Source of the DNA: Rhipicephalus microplus
Taxonomy: Eukaryota; Arthropoda; Arachnida; Ixodida; Ixodidae
Direction of reading: 5' to 3'
Length of the DNA: 64,000 nt
Assembly (NCBI RefSeq): GCF_043290135.1
Contig: NC_134704.1
Location: 20,202,001 to 20,266,000 of the forward strand
Shown here piece by piece: positions 10,351 through 23,782 of the stretch. The notes under the pieces are model-generated. The model was not told where the DNA came from. It saw only the letters and a program-made list of their open reading frames with translations, and did not search any database. A program made the position numbers and the translations under genes. Every line of letters begins with the position of its first letter. Within the stretch, counting starts at the first letter, position 1.

Positions 10351-13300
10351 GAGTGACACCGAACTGGCCAACGCGAGCGTGAGGGTAACTCCGCAAGTTA
10401 ACGTGCCTAGCCATGAGCACCGGTGTCGAGCTGCACTGACCTGCACAGTGCCGTGCCCAAACCAGGAATAAGGAAGGACTGCCATCATTTATCTACTTGT
10501 CTGACATCTCGGAGCACTGAGGGGAACCAGCACGGTCTGAAGAAATTTACTATTCCCGTTATGGGTTGTCCAGGCTCCTGATCATGAAACAAAGTGTTCA
10601 CGTGCGTGTTCTCCATGTCGACTGCGTTTAATGGAGGAACCGGCTTCTTGATTGGATACGTGCTGTGATTCCACTGGTTACTGGTTTGCCACGACGTTTT
10701 GATCTGCTTGTTTTCTTGTTTCGTTTTATTCTCCCGGATACGCAAGCATCGGTGATTTGCTGACTTCTTCGTTCCGTGCGATGGGCGTAGCACGTTGGAG
10801 TATTCACCGGTCTCTGGGACGCTCTCGACATGTCGGTAAGTCTGCCATTGATAGCCTGCTTTATCGAAAGCGTATCTGGAAGACGGTCACTCTTATCAGA
10901 TATCTTGTGAATTTAAGTGAAGTTTATAAGCGTTGCACTAGTAAGCGAATTTCTCAGCAAAGCATGCTAATGTGTTTGGTACAACACAGATTTTTGGGTT
11001 TATTGCGATATAGACAAAAATCTCCATCAGATGGGGAAGGGGGGACAAGGATAAATCAAGTATATTTTTACGCGCATATGTGTGCGTCTGCGAAACTGAA
11101 TTAAAACTGCAGGGGGTTGGATTCCCCGCTTCCTGGCTAGGTCAGTGCTTCTTACAGGACAATGGCGACAACCGGAGTGTTGATAGCAACTACTTATTGC
11201 GCTTTATTTCCGTTCCAACATTATTTTTGTCCTTTATTCGTGTATCTTTATAGACATTATATTTACGCCGTTTCCTGGAATCAGCTACTCCTTTTCAGTT
11301 GGCTGTTTGTACGAATAAATAACCACAGTTCGTGTGCTCGGCGAGTGACTGCCTTAACTAAACAGTTATATCTGTAACAAAACACGCTAAATGTTGGGTA
11401 CACAGGAGAACGGCACATACACACAATAGCACCGCGAATTCCAGCGTAAAAAAAAGTGATTTAACGCTCAGCGTTTTGCCCACACACTCGCGAAGATAGA
11501 CATTAGAAGAAGGAACACTTGATTTATTTCCACGCGAATGAAGACACAAGCATTGACGAGACCAGGGCCAATTGTTCTAAGGGGCTAACGGCTGTCGGCG
11601 GAAGCTTAAGGGTTTAACATTGTCGGTGCGCGCAAGGGCGCGGGCGTGATAAGATCCTTCTGGAGGGGGTGACCTAATCAACCAATTGCGTCACAGTAAC
11701 GTGATACTCCCGGCCGATGCTTAATGGCGTACAATAAAGCGCGTACTGTATGTGCTTAGTCTTAGGCATATACGGCGTTAATGTGAAACGTGGAAGAAGG
11801 CACAGAAAGACACGCTCTGCATCACGCACGCCGGCGCTGATGTATTGGCTCGAGCTTGCACAAATAAGCCGCCCTGCTGAGTGCACGTGCTCTTCGTTTA
11901 CTCACTGTCAGTATAACAGGGTGAAGCATGGCGCATGTGATGATTGCCACAGCTGCATGGACCTGCCGGTGTGCTGACGCCCCTGTGGAGCTGTCACTGC
12001 TTCAAGGTCCTTGAGTTTGACAGGAAAAGCACTATACTCCAGGGCTCCAGTTGATTCAAGGGAACACTGCAGTATGGCTCGGTAACAACTAGAGCCACTC
12101 GAGCAGCGGCTTGGATAATTTTAATGGACGCTTCCGTGACGCTGTACGTGGTGTGTTTTCGCAGAAGCACGCTGGTAATTCAGTGTGCGTTGAACCACGT
12201 CAACAGAAAAGCGCTAGCCTATACCGACAGTTTACGTGACTGGTCGCTGACGTGGACCTCAGGCGACTGTATGACATAATAGCCGCTAAAGTTGCACACA
12301 AAGCGGGAGATTGCGTATACAGCAAGAGCCAACGACCATGAACAAGTTCCGATTGGTTGGTTAACATGCCCATAAATCGACCGATGTGCAAACGGAGATC
12401 CAGTCGTTCAATTATAAGAACGTGATTAAACGTCAATAAAGCAAACTCTTTGATGTCGTGATATTTAATTATGCAACTTTCGCACCTCCGGAGAAAACCG
12501 ATGTCGTATAGTAACCAGTTTCTTATGGCAGTAAGTAATCGAGTGCAGGAATAGCATTCGTTCGTTAGAAACACGTTTACTTTATGTGTTATAATGTTCA
12601 CAGAAAAAATGAAGTCGTAGCAAAGAAGGGGTGGTGAAGTGCGACATGTGTTTAGTAATCCGACCTCCTCCGACCACACGTTCCAACACTCATCTATGGC
12701 GGGAAAGTTTATTGAAAGATTTTGCATTTTTCAAGCGGGTTCCACATTTTTAGGCGTGCATGACTGAATAGACAATTAATGAAGTCAACCATTCCTTCGC
12801 GCGCCCAATCCTTTTTTTTTTTTTTGCTGCATGGTCACAACTTATAAATCATTTTGTGAGGATCGAGGCTAATTTATGACTTTCACAATCTGCCGTGATG
12901 GCATCACCATGGAGTAATTCGTCTGCAGGGCACCCACTTCTTTTCATTAAACATATTTATTACAGATTTCTTGTGGGTGTTCGAGCTTTCAACAAAATAG
13001 AGCTTGTTGGTGTAGATCTTTTGCGAAAGAGGAATGTGCAAACACAGACACAAGAGAAAATAATTAGACTACACAAGCGCCAACTGCGTACTGAAAATCT
13101 AGATAAGGAACTTAGAGTAAAGTAGGGAAATGACAAGTGCGTGTGCCGAAATTATATTTTTAAATGAAAGAGAAACACTAAACAACGCAAACTAAAAAAA
13201 TCAGCCACCAATAGAACAGGTACACATCACACCAGTTGGGGTAATTAATTTCACCATAGAATCGAATACTAAAGTGCCGCCTTCTTAAGCGGCCACTGCC

Positions 13301-13498
13301 AATTATTGCCCAAATAACTGCTTTTTTGTATCTTCGTGGTGGAGTTACACAAATTTCGCTGCAGAACCATGCTGAAGTTCGAGCACAAAATGTTCTGCCC
13401 CCGATGTCATCCCTAAGAGCTAACGTTACCTCGCGGGCCCTCGAAATCGACACTACCGCGCACCTAACATGGTGACGAATTCTAGCTCACATACGCTT
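10351..13498. other. Intergenic, no gene recognised
   Basis: The longest reading frame is a 175-codon minus-strand frame at 12200-12727. I recognise no domain in it and do not call it. A poly-T run lies at about 12812-12825. Otherwise nothing is supported. Confidence 0.5.
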
Positions 13499-13779
13499 GA
13501 CGTGACCATGATTGATTGATTGATTGATTGATTGATATGTGGGGTTTAACGTCCCAAAACCACTATATGATTATGGGAGACGCCGTAGTGGAGGGCTCCG
13601 GAAATTTAGACCACCTGGGGTTCTTTAACGTGCACCCAAATCTGAGCACACGGGCCTACAACATTTCCGCCTCCATCGGAAATGCAGCCGCCGCAGCCGG
13701 GATTCGAACCCGCGCCCTGCGGGTCAGCAGCCGAGTACTTTAGCCACTAGACCACCGCGGCGGGGCGACGTGACCATGA
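13499..13779 (-). mobile_element. Full-length Ruka SINE with 13-bp TSD
   Basis: The SINE body (13512-13766, minus orientation) is complete. On the minus strand it has a tRNA-like head with box A and box B (GGTTCGAATCCC class; plus shows GGGATTCGAACCC at about 13699), the conserved body, and an (ATCA)n tail seen on plus as the (GATT)n run at 13511-13538. Perfect GACGTGACCATGA duplications flank it (13499-13511 and 13767-13779). Pol III transcription from internal promoters and LINE-mediated insertion are family knowledge. Confidence 0.93.
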
Positions 13780-14992
13780 CGACTGAGATCTACTGACACT
13801 TATGAACTGGTCTGGCCACGCTTTAATAGAGGTTCTCTTGCACGCTTATACAATTTTGTTCTAGTGTTATTATACTTTCCCTTTTCTCCTAATTCTTCCC
13901 AAAGGTGTAGGCAAATTGTCAGCCTGCTCACTCACCATTTTTCTCTGTGCACTTGCGTGTTTGTGTGCGCACATGAAATACCGAGAACCATCGACCATAT
14001 CTCCTTCCGGTCCTTTTGTGCAAACCTTCTCACAGCACGTCCTGTATTCGCCAACGACGCCTCCAAGCCAACCACAGGCAAGAGACAGCGGTGCTTGCCT
14101 CGCGTGCAAGGCGTCAGGAAAGACGCAGCCTGCATGCGTGCACACCTGCGGCAATCTCGCGCCACGTGCAAAACGCGCGGGACGGAGATGGTGGGGAGCG
14201 CGAGGGACCGACCGACCGACCGACCAACGCGCGTGCAAGACCGCGATTGCACTTAAGATACCGCCAAGTGACGTGGACAACTCGAGACGGGTTGCAGGTC
14301 CACGTCGTCTTGTGCGGCACTGTGGTGTGGCCCACACGTCGGCGCACAAACGGGACGAAAGCGGCGTTTCGCTCGGGGCCAACGAACACGTTAAACGCTC
14401 AACAACAAAAGAGACACAAGTCCGGACAGCGTGGAATGGCTGAGGTCTAAGAGAGAACGAGAGGGGGTTTAGTTGTGCACGTGTTGTTGCAGCTCCCGGG
14501 CGCGCCTTTAGGAATACGAAATGAGGGTCCGGGAAAATGACGGGTGGGGGTAGGGGGGGGGGTATGCACGTGTTTTTTGTGCCTGCGTGAAGACCGTTTT
14601 CTCTCGCTAGAGACAACGACGCGCCGAAACGACTGTGGCGACAGAGCAGCGTTTCCGGGCGCGCCTCATATCCGCAGCTTCGTGCTGTTCATCGCGTGAG
14701 CCCGCCCGTTTTTTCGCGAAGAAGCACGTCGCGCGGTACGACCACTTGTTTGGAGTTGCACGTGCAAGTTATGTCTACGTTTGCCGGCATCTGTTCTTTT
14801 TGCGGCATTTCTATCGTGCCTTGTAGAGCGTGGGCCTACGTGCGGCGTTTTGCCGCGAACGTGACATGATGAATGGACGCCGCCGAGTAAGCGGGTCGGC
14901 GGCAAAGTCAGATGACTTGACGCTATATTTTTCTTCTTTTTTTTTTCTCGGACCGACAGGCCAGCTCTCACACGCGTTTCATTTAGCGCGAC
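13780..14992. other. Intergenic; GC-rich from about 14080 to 14900
   Basis: Contains a short (GACC)n run near 14205-14227 and a G-rich run near 14550. Overlapping long frames on both strands (up to 248 codons at 13870-14616) have no recognisable domain and compositionally look like GC-driven noise. A CpG-rich promoter or untranslated exon is possible but unproven. Confidence 0.4.
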
Positions 14993-15172
14993 GCTGCGTG
15001 AAATGTGGCTTAGAAGTGTGGCAGCTTGGGCTAGTTGGTATGGCACGACGATAGTTATAGCGCGAGAACAAAACGACGACACAGAGACAAGAAGGACTTT
15101 CGTGTCCTTCTTGTCTCTGTGTCGTCGTTTTGTTCTCGCGCTGTAACTATCGTCATTATCGGCTGCGTGAAA
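14993..15172 (+). mobile_element. Snapback tRNA-like retroposon, copy 1, with 11-bp TSD
   Basis: GCTGCGTGAAA flanks the element at 14993-15003 and 15162-15172. The element begins TGTGGCTTAGAAGTGTGGCA and continues with GCTTGGGCTAGTTGGTATGG, which resembles a tRNA D-arm/box A. It then forms an inverted repeat: left arm 15047-15097 pairs with right arm 15104-15154 (51 nt, about one mismatch) around the 6-nt loop TTTCGT. A second copy lies at 43932-44076. The TSD and head indicate retroposition. The palindromic body is unusual for a SINE. Confidence 0.75.
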
Positions 15173-15221
15173 CTCCGTATAACCGCGTGGCCGGTTTGGC
15201 TAGGAATCTTTTCAGGAAACA

Positions 15222-15398
15222 CAGGACACCTCGGGTGTCCTGCGAGGTATACTTTGTAAGCGTATAACTGTCGTATTTTTTTAAGAAGAAGTTTTTGCCG
15301 GTTACTTCTTGAAACACTGCCAATGTGCTGCACGCTGTATGGTGCAGCACATTGGCAGTCCCAAAGCTCGGTTGCTGCAGAATACGACGTGCAGCAAC
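15222..15398. repeat. Cluster of short perfect hairpins
   Basis: Downstream of the snapback element lie four further inverted repeats. These are AGGACACC/GGTGTCCT near 15223-15242, AAGAAGT/ACTTCTT (15286-15292 with 15304-15310), ACTGCCAATGTGCTGCA with its exact complement (15316-15332 with 15343-15359; 17 bp, 10-nt loop), and GTTGCTGCA/TGCAGCAAC (15371-15379 with 15390-15398; 10-nt loop). They are seen directly. No function is assigned. Confidence 0.7.
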
Positions 15399-18300
15399 CG
15401 CACTTTAGGATTTCTAATCGTCAATATGTTGTTGTTAGTGGTTCATGAGAAAAAGGAAGAAGGCACCTAATTTCTGTCTGCCTACAGGCGACACGGCGCA
15501 GTGCCTACAATATGGAGGTGCGCATGTGCTTGTGGCTGCAAAATGAAACCCTCACCTCTGTCCAAACGGGGTTTCGAAAGCACTGCAATATTCCACACTT
15601 GTCATTGGTAGAACATGCCACGTGCTTTGCAATGGCTATAGTTCACATTAAAGTTTCTAGACCAATTCTTCTCGATGTACATAGAATCTCAAGAACTCCA
15701 CATGACATTGTGCGCAGGTTCCACTGCTTAGTGTTCCAAAATATTAAAGGACAGGAAGGTGCAGACATTTTTTATAGTCGTTGAAAATGTTAATCAATCC
15801 CCACATACGCTTGCACTAGAGTTTGGCCACTGCCAAGAGCACTGGCTCTTCGTCGGGAATGTCTGCAATACCGGATATGGTATAGAATTAGTCAAAAAGA
15901 TGGCAGATCATCTCACCGAATTTCTTGGAGTGCGGTGCGGGTTTCGTAAGCCAACCAAGAGAGACCATAAGAAAAAAAAGAGATGCTCCTTCACTGTGGG
16001 TTTATTGATCGCCAGATACCGTATCAAATGGTAGTTTTACTAAAGGATTAGTGGCGTGCAATGGGCGAGCACGCTTGCCATTCAAACGAGTAGACGCAGT
16101 CGATTTTCGCTCATTGGCTGACTGGAGCCCTATAGACCTTCCTCTATACAGTGCAACAAAGCTGACGAAACATGAGTGTACAGAAACAAACAAAAACAGT
16201 GCGCAGGCACTTGTTCTCTTTCCTTTAGCGAAAGGATATCCTTTTTGTTCCCGGCAATATACCACTCGTTGCGTACCCTGGAGATCGCAGATGGCTGTAA
16301 GCCGGCAAGCAACTCTTGTTGAGCTAGCTATATCTGTTTACTGAGTCAGCACGCTCGACCCCTCTCGTCTCCTATCGCGTATGGCCTTCGCGCTTTTTCT
16401 TTTTTTCTGGAGAGAGCCAATAAAATTGATCGCAGCGGGAAGTCGTGCGACGACGACAACGTGGTGTCTTAGCGTCTGCGCACTTCTTCTTAACTCCGTG
16501 CCCGAAATGCTAATGAAATGGGCGCCGCCGCTGCAAGCGGCTAAGCCACGCAGCTCATCGTCAGCCGTATGGAGCCTCTCCATATAGACACACAGTGTTC
16601 TTGTTTGCCAAGCATGCGCGCTTGCGGTGAGTAAAGACCATTGATCTTGGCTGGGCTTCCGGCTTGGCACCGGCTGCGCGTCGTCTTTCCTGAACCGTTC
16701 TTCGAGGAGTTTTTGTCTTTGCTTTTTTTTCAGCAATCCCAAAAGCGATGGAGGCAAAAAAGAAGAAAAAGAGTTGAGGGGTATATAGGAGTAGCTGGAC
16801 GTCGTCTCGGTAATGCACAGCATGTCCCGCATACTCCCTATGCGTCCACTGTCCACAAAGCCGGTGACTCTATTGCGCGCAGACTTGTAAACGCTAGTTG
16901 TAACCCGTCTCTGCATACGTGCGACAGCAGATGAGTGTTTGAGGAAGGCGATAAAGAAAGAAGAGGAACCCATATAAGGCTTTGGAGCAAAGGAGAAAGA
17001 AAGAGATTGCATAGTCTGGTTGCCGCATGGCCTTTGAGCAGGTGGCTTGTGAGAATATGCCGCGGAATGCTTTTTTGCGTGCGCCGCATGGTTGGTATGC
17101 CGCCGTCGTTTGCGAAGCTAAGCGTTGCTGTTTTTCAGGCAATGCAGGCCGAAAGAAACAATCAAAACAAGAAAAAAAGGGGTACTTTTTCTGCATTCAA
17201 AATAGGCCGCACGGACAGAGTCGGTTACGTATAGTTCCGTATTCGATGCGGTTGGCGCGCCACCCGTTTCTTTTCGACTTTATCAAATATTCAGAAAACG
17301 ATTCTCCGTGAAGAGGCGGCGCCATTTCGCCGTGTACTCCGTGGCAGTTCGCACCTTCGCACTAGCACGGCATTCACCCACTTGTCGAATAATACGTCGC
17401 GGAAGTAACGAAAGCCATACTATAACATGCAAGATCTTAGCGCTTATGGCATTGTGCATGTGCGCCGTAGAAACTGACAGGTTTGTGTGGGCAAAAATCA
17501 ATCTTAAAATAATGGAAATAAAACAACAAACAATGCCCTGGCTTCTAAACTGAAGTATTGAAGGCTACCAAATTAAAAAAAAATGAATAGCACAAGTGTC
17601 AAATGTTAATTTTGAAGAAGAAAAGAGAGAAAGAAACAAAAAAAGAAGATAAGTAGAGATCGCCACCACATTGCCAACCACCTCCACGGGAAGAAGCGGT
17701 ATATAATGCCGAAAGCTCCTGAGAACACAGGAGCTATAACATGCGCTTGACTTCTTTCCCCATTCTTTCAATTCCATACTCTTCGAAGAACGGCTCTCCA
17801 TTTCACCCGTTCCGGCGGCAAGGCTGATTGCATGCGTTGCGAAGCAAAGTTTCATTTTCAGTTTGTTCGCTTGGGCGATCGAACATGTTACAGGCACTCT
17901 GTCGGACTGAGCACGTTACATAATTGACTTTGCATTAGTCATGGGAGCACATCACATAATGCGAGATAATTTCAGTCCGCCTTAGGACGTCTTGTAGCTT
18001 GTTTATGTCAACTGTTGACACTGGGCGTTGTGTCCCCGTTTTCGTATTCATGAAGCACTCCCACTTGTTTCGTTAGCATACCCAGGTCGTCTAAGTAAAG
18101 ACGTGGACGTGAAATTGCCGGCATGTAGTTCTATTTATGTTATCGTATTGCTTTCTTGTGCTCCCAGGATAAGGAATGGGAGAGTGAGGCGTGCGCCATG
18201 TTTGCCATTAGGAGAAATAAAGTTTCAACACGGCACGTCATCTCGAGAGAGGTCACGGGAAATTAGTCTCCAGTAGTTTTGTATATTTATTGTTTCCTCT

Positions 18301-18427
18301 CAACTTTCAAATTCACACTTTAGTTTCATCGTTGCCTCACTGCGGTTACGGCGCATACAGGCGTATTACTGGCTGCACAACTTTCTGGCGTGCATGGATG
18401 ACAAAGTGTCTAAGGGGCGTACATGTA
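15399..18427. other. Intergenic, no gene recognised
   Basis: A 224-codon minus-strand frame at 16338-17012 has no motif I recognise, so it is not called. No RNA gene or clear repeat boundary is seen. Confidence 0.5.
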
Positions 18428-18562
18428 CGTATGTATGTATGTATGTATGTATGTATGTATGTATGTATGTATGTATGTATGTATGTATGTATGTATGTAT
18501 GTATGTATGTATGTATGTATGTATGTATGTATGTATGTATGTATGTATGTATGTATGTATGT
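18428..18562. repeat. (GTAT)n microsatellite
   Basis: About 135 bp of pure GTAT tetranucleotide, directly abutting the SINE that follows. The final ATGT of the array is part of that SINE's target-site duplication. Confidence 0.95.
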
Positions 18563-18870
18563 TAGGTACCTAGCCCCGCCGCGGTGGTCTAGTGGCTAAG
18601 GTACTCGGCTGCTGACCCGCAGGTCACGGGATCGAGTCCCGGCTGGGGCGGCTGCATTTCCGATGGAGGCGGAAATGCGGCCGTGTGCTCATATTTGGGT
18701 GAGCACAAGGCTCATATTTGGGTGCTCATATTTCGTGTGCTCATATTTGGGTGCACGTTAAAGAACCGCAGGCGGTCGAAATTTTCGGAGCCCTCCATTA
18801 CGGCGTCTCTCATAATCATATGGTGGTTTTGGGACGTTAAACCCCACATATCAATCAATGTTAAGTACCT
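18559..18870 (+). mobile_element. Ruka SINE with internal tandem expansion and 13-bp imperfect TSD
   Basis: Plus-orientation copy (18572-18857) with an intact tRNA-like head (GGTGGTCTAGTGGCTAAGG; box B GGATCGAGTCCC) and body, and a short ATCAATCAA tail. The flanks are ATGTTAGGTACCT (18559-18571) and ATGTTAAGTACCT (18858-18870), one mismatch. Between about 18684 and 18758, GCTCATATTT plus TGGGTG or a close variant is repeated four times where other copies have one GCTCAGATTTGGGTG. This lengthens the body. Confidence 0.9.
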
Positions 18871-20335
18871 CCTAGTGCACCCTCCACCCCCCACCCCCCT
18901 CCCCACCTAAAGAAAGAAGGAAAAAAGCGGCGCAAAAGCTAAGCGGCAGTGTCGAATGCGTTAATGAGCTCGACTTGTATGTGCTTACTGTAATGGCAAC
19001 AGGATCGGCGATGACGCATAAAGCGCGCAGACCAAATACCGCACCGTAACAGTACTCCCCGCACCGCGACGTACTCCGTCAAACAAAAGCCCACGGCGAG
19101 CAAACCTGATCGCGAGGGAAGTGCATGGGCAACCGTAGAGTGAATAAATGGCAAGGTAAACACGGGCGACCTCAAATCCGGTTCACGTGCGACTTCAAGG
19201 GAGTTTGTTGACTCTACCGGGGCACACACACGGGGTCTGTGCGTGCGTGCGTGTATGTGCTCGTGCGCGCTTGGGAGTCAAGCTGACTCTAGTGGTTTAG
19301 AACCGGCGTCTTTCGAGTAGATGCGAGAGAGCTTTACGGCTCGCGGACACTTTCGCCGCGCGCAGTCCACACGAGCAGCGCTGACCGGCCAGCCGGGAAG
19401 TACTTTACAACCCTTCACTGTCCGAGCGAGATGGGATGGGATAGGAGAGTGGGCGAGGGTGGTTCGGGGGGCACACACCCTGCGTGGCGTCGGACGAGTT
19501 GGCCGGGAGAAAGCTTTCGACGCGAACGCCAGTCTCCATACTCCTCCTTTTCTGTATTTTTTTTACGAGCTTGCGCAGAACACGCAGTCGTTAACGTTGC
19601 GCGCAATAATTGACTGAGTGCGCAGGGAAAGTAAGTGCTCTCCTCACCGGAAGATGGCGCACGACGTTCCCTCATGTGCACGGTGCAGGCGGGATTCTCG
19701 AAGGCCCCTTTTTCAGTGTCCTCCATTTGGTTATGTGTTTGATGAGATGTGATGGCGCCGTGATAACCGTGAAGGCGCAAGAGTGGACCTTTCAATGCAT
19801 GTAGGAGAAAGAAAGGGAAGAAAAAGTATATATGAGCACGGCCGCGTTTCTTTGCCGCGCAGAGTATACGAGCTTTCAGAAGCACAGATCGGACACTGGG
19901 GGTTGTCTGCATCTGACCGCTATCGCCGGCGGGTTCTATTTATTTTCTGACTCAGTGTGATATGAGATTTCGGAGCGCAGTTCACGCGCGGTATTTGAGA
20001 TCTCGCTGAAAGCCGTTCATCGTGCGATGAACTGCCCGCGTACGCTGACCAGAGCCCATGTAATAGAGATCCCTTTTTTTCTTAGTTTTTTCTTAAGCGA
20101 AATTCAATGCTGCCCCTTTTATGTATGCTTAAGCAATACCGACGATGACCTGCAATAAATAAATTATGAGATTTTGTATCAAAGGTGCTACTGCTATATC
20201 TTGATAGGAAAACTGATGAACGAGAAAAGATCCCGAATGTAAATACAGGCGTCGAAGCTGTCCGCGTCATTGATTTGTTAAATAGGCTACCTCTTCGAGC
20301 CTACTTAACAAGGCTAAGAGAGGGTAAAGCGGCGT
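18871..20335. other. Intergenic, no gene recognised
   Basis: Moderately GC-rich at 19200-19650. Overlapping frames (up to 165 codons, minus strand 19415-19912) lack recognisable domains. Nothing else is supported. Confidence 0.5.
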
Positions 20336-20586
20336 TCAGACCCTCACAGGTGCCCCGCTGCGGTGGTCTAGTGGCTAAGGCTGCTGACCCGCAGGTCGTG
20401 GGTTCGTATCTCGGCTGCGGAGGCTGCATTTCCGATGGAGGCGAGAATGCTGTAAGCCCGTGTGCTCAGATTTGCGTGCAGGGGGTCGAAATTTCCGGAT
20501 CCCTCCACCACGGCGTCTCTCATAATCATATGGTGGTTTTGGAACGTTAAACCCCACACATCAATGATCAATCAGACCTTCACGGG
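20336..20586 (+). mobile_element. Ruka SINE with 15-bp imperfect TSD
   Basis: Plus-orientation copy (20351-20571). The tRNA-like head has a deletion between box A and box B, and the body lacks part of the GTGCACGTTAAAGAACCCC segment. The flanks are TCAGACCCTCACAGG (20336-20350) and TCAGACCTTCACGGG (20572-20586), two mismatches. The tail is ATCAATGATCAA. It is an older, internally deleted copy. Confidence 0.88.
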
Positions 20587-21539
20587 CATGCTCATACGTA
20601 AAACAGCGGGGTGGGTGGAGGTAAAGGCACGAGCACACTTACTGCTCTGATGAATCGACAGAATGTGCACGATTTTATGTAAAACGCATCAGTGGCAACA
20701 CCTTTGGTCGTTAAACGAATGTTTTTATACTTCCTTGCCGCTTCGTATATCGCGAGGCAAATTAATTGGATCAAACACTTCCAAGCACATGCACCTACCG
20801 TAACACTTCCAAAGATTTAAAACAACAAGGTTAGCAGCCCAATAATGCAGCACAGAAATCCATTCGTTAAATAAAGTAGTCCATAGGGGAAAATGTGTTC
20901 ACCCTCATATTTGTTTCCAACGACCAGCGCGTGTGCGCGTAGGAATCGTTTCCTACACACATTCACACGTAGATAACTTGGGCTAAACGCGCTACCGGAC
21001 TGCAAGATGTAGCGCTTGTAAGGGCGGCGTCAGCTTGCAGGCTTGGCTTTCTAAAGCCGAGCCAAGGGCGATACAAAGTTCCGCGTCAAGACAGCAGCGG
21101 CTCTAAATTCATGCCGGTCGTGTTAAATGAAGCAGGGAGGCGCTAACGACTACGGCTATGGCTGCTGCTGCCGCCAACGATCTAAACGACCGTCGTGGTC
21201 CTCTGCTTCCTTCCGCCTTTTGCCGGCCTTCTTTTTGCAGTGGCGCGTACGCATAACTGGTTACGAGCATGCCCGGGCGCGGAGCAGCGATCCGAGGAAA
21301 ATTCATTTGCTCGCGCGCACGCCTGCCATTAGAGGCAATATAAATCGCGCACGCGCTAAGTCCAACTGTCAAGAACAGAAATGGGCACCGGGCAAAAAGC
21401 AAGAACAAAACAGGGACCGTGGTAGTATTTGTTTCATATAGAGGGCGCGGGCCAAACGTGTGAAAAAGCAGAACAAGAGCACGGAAATTTCCGAGGGGAA
21501 CGAGGCTTCACTGAACGGGTTTTTTTTTCATATTATGAT
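20587..21539. other. Intergenic, no gene recognised
   Basis: No gene, RNA or repeat family is identified. Confidence 0.5.
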
Positions 21540-21773
21540 TATCGGGGTTTCAGGCCCCACAATCAAGATACGATTGCGAGAGACGCCGTATAGTGGAGCG
21601 CTCCGAAAATTCCGACCACCTGGGGTTCTTTAATGGGCATCCAAATCTAAGCACAGGAACCTTTATATAGGATTTGTCCTCCAGCGAAATGCAACCGCCA
21701 CGGCCAGGATTCGATCTTGCGACCTGCCGGTCAGCAATCAAACACCGTATCTCATATAGACCAACGTGGCGGT
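21540..21773 (-). mobile_element. Degenerate Ruka SINE copy
   Basis: Minus-orientation relic. It retains the order of the body (GAGAGACGCCGTA, CCGACCACCTGGGGTTCTTTAA on plus) and a box-B complement (AGGATTCGATCTTGCGACCT on plus), with many substitutions and no clear TSD. Confidence 0.75.
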
Positions 21774-23107
<1,334 letters not shown>

Positions 23108-23109
<2 letters not shown>

Positions 23110-23691
23110 CTTCTCGTGCGCTTGTATCAGAACGATGCGAAGCGTTGTTTTGTAGTTACAGATGACAATTAATAGGACAAGCTTCATCGAAGACACTTAG
23201 AACATTAATATTTACTTAGCCCTTCATCGGACAGTTGAATAAGGCGAAGCGACTTCATTGATTTTTTTTTCTTTCTCCATGCGACGTCTGCGCTGTTCGC
23301 GGGGGGTGGGGGGGGGGGACGTTTTTGGACGTGAGCGACGTTAACTAAGTGGTTGGCAACAAACCCGGCTCGAAGAACTAGTCTTTTTTTCTTTATTTTT
23401 CCCCGAGGTAACCACACCATAAGTGGGTGGCGGCACTGCTGCGTTGAGTAAGATGCACGGGCGAGGGAGGAGCATATGGAGATCTCATCTGCGCTTCCGA
23501 CATCTCGTCTCTCAAAGCACAGGCTGCGTGTTTTTTTTTTTCGTTTCTTTTACGCGAAATACTAAACTATATATCTGCTGAAGGCGGGCCTTGTATATGT
23601 CGTGGATGTAGAAATCCCCCCCCCCCCCCCCATCCGCTTCATGTCCACCGTTGCGCTTTCCTGCCCTCCTTCGTGCAATCTCATCGAGCTA

Positions 23692-23695
<4 letters not shown>
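23108..23695. other. Intergenic, no gene recognised
   Basis: Contains homopolymer G (about 23300-23318), T (about 23531-23542) and C (about 23617-23630) runs. No gene is supported. Confidence 0.55.

Positions 23696-23780
<85 letters not shown>
23696..23780. repeat. (TA)n microsatellite
   Basis: About 85 bp of TA dinucleotide. Confidence 0.95.

Positions 23781-23782
<2 letters not shown>

Noticed and set aside
12200..12727. 175-codon minus-strand gene
   Set aside because: No motif, repeat or splice context supports it. A frame of this length is plausible by chance in 64 kb read in six frames.
13870..14616. 248-codon minus-strand gene
   Set aside because: GC-rich composition opens frames on both strands at once. 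The translation has no recognisable domain and is R/A/P/C-rich in a compositional way.
16338..17012. 224-codon minus-strand gene
   Set aside because: No recognised domain, and opposing plus-strand frames overlap it. There is nothing to favour either strand.
20185..20550. 121-codon plus-strand gene near 20.2-20.5 kb
   Set aside because: Its second half is the SINE tRNA-like head and body. The first half alone has no recognisable domain or splice signal that I trust.
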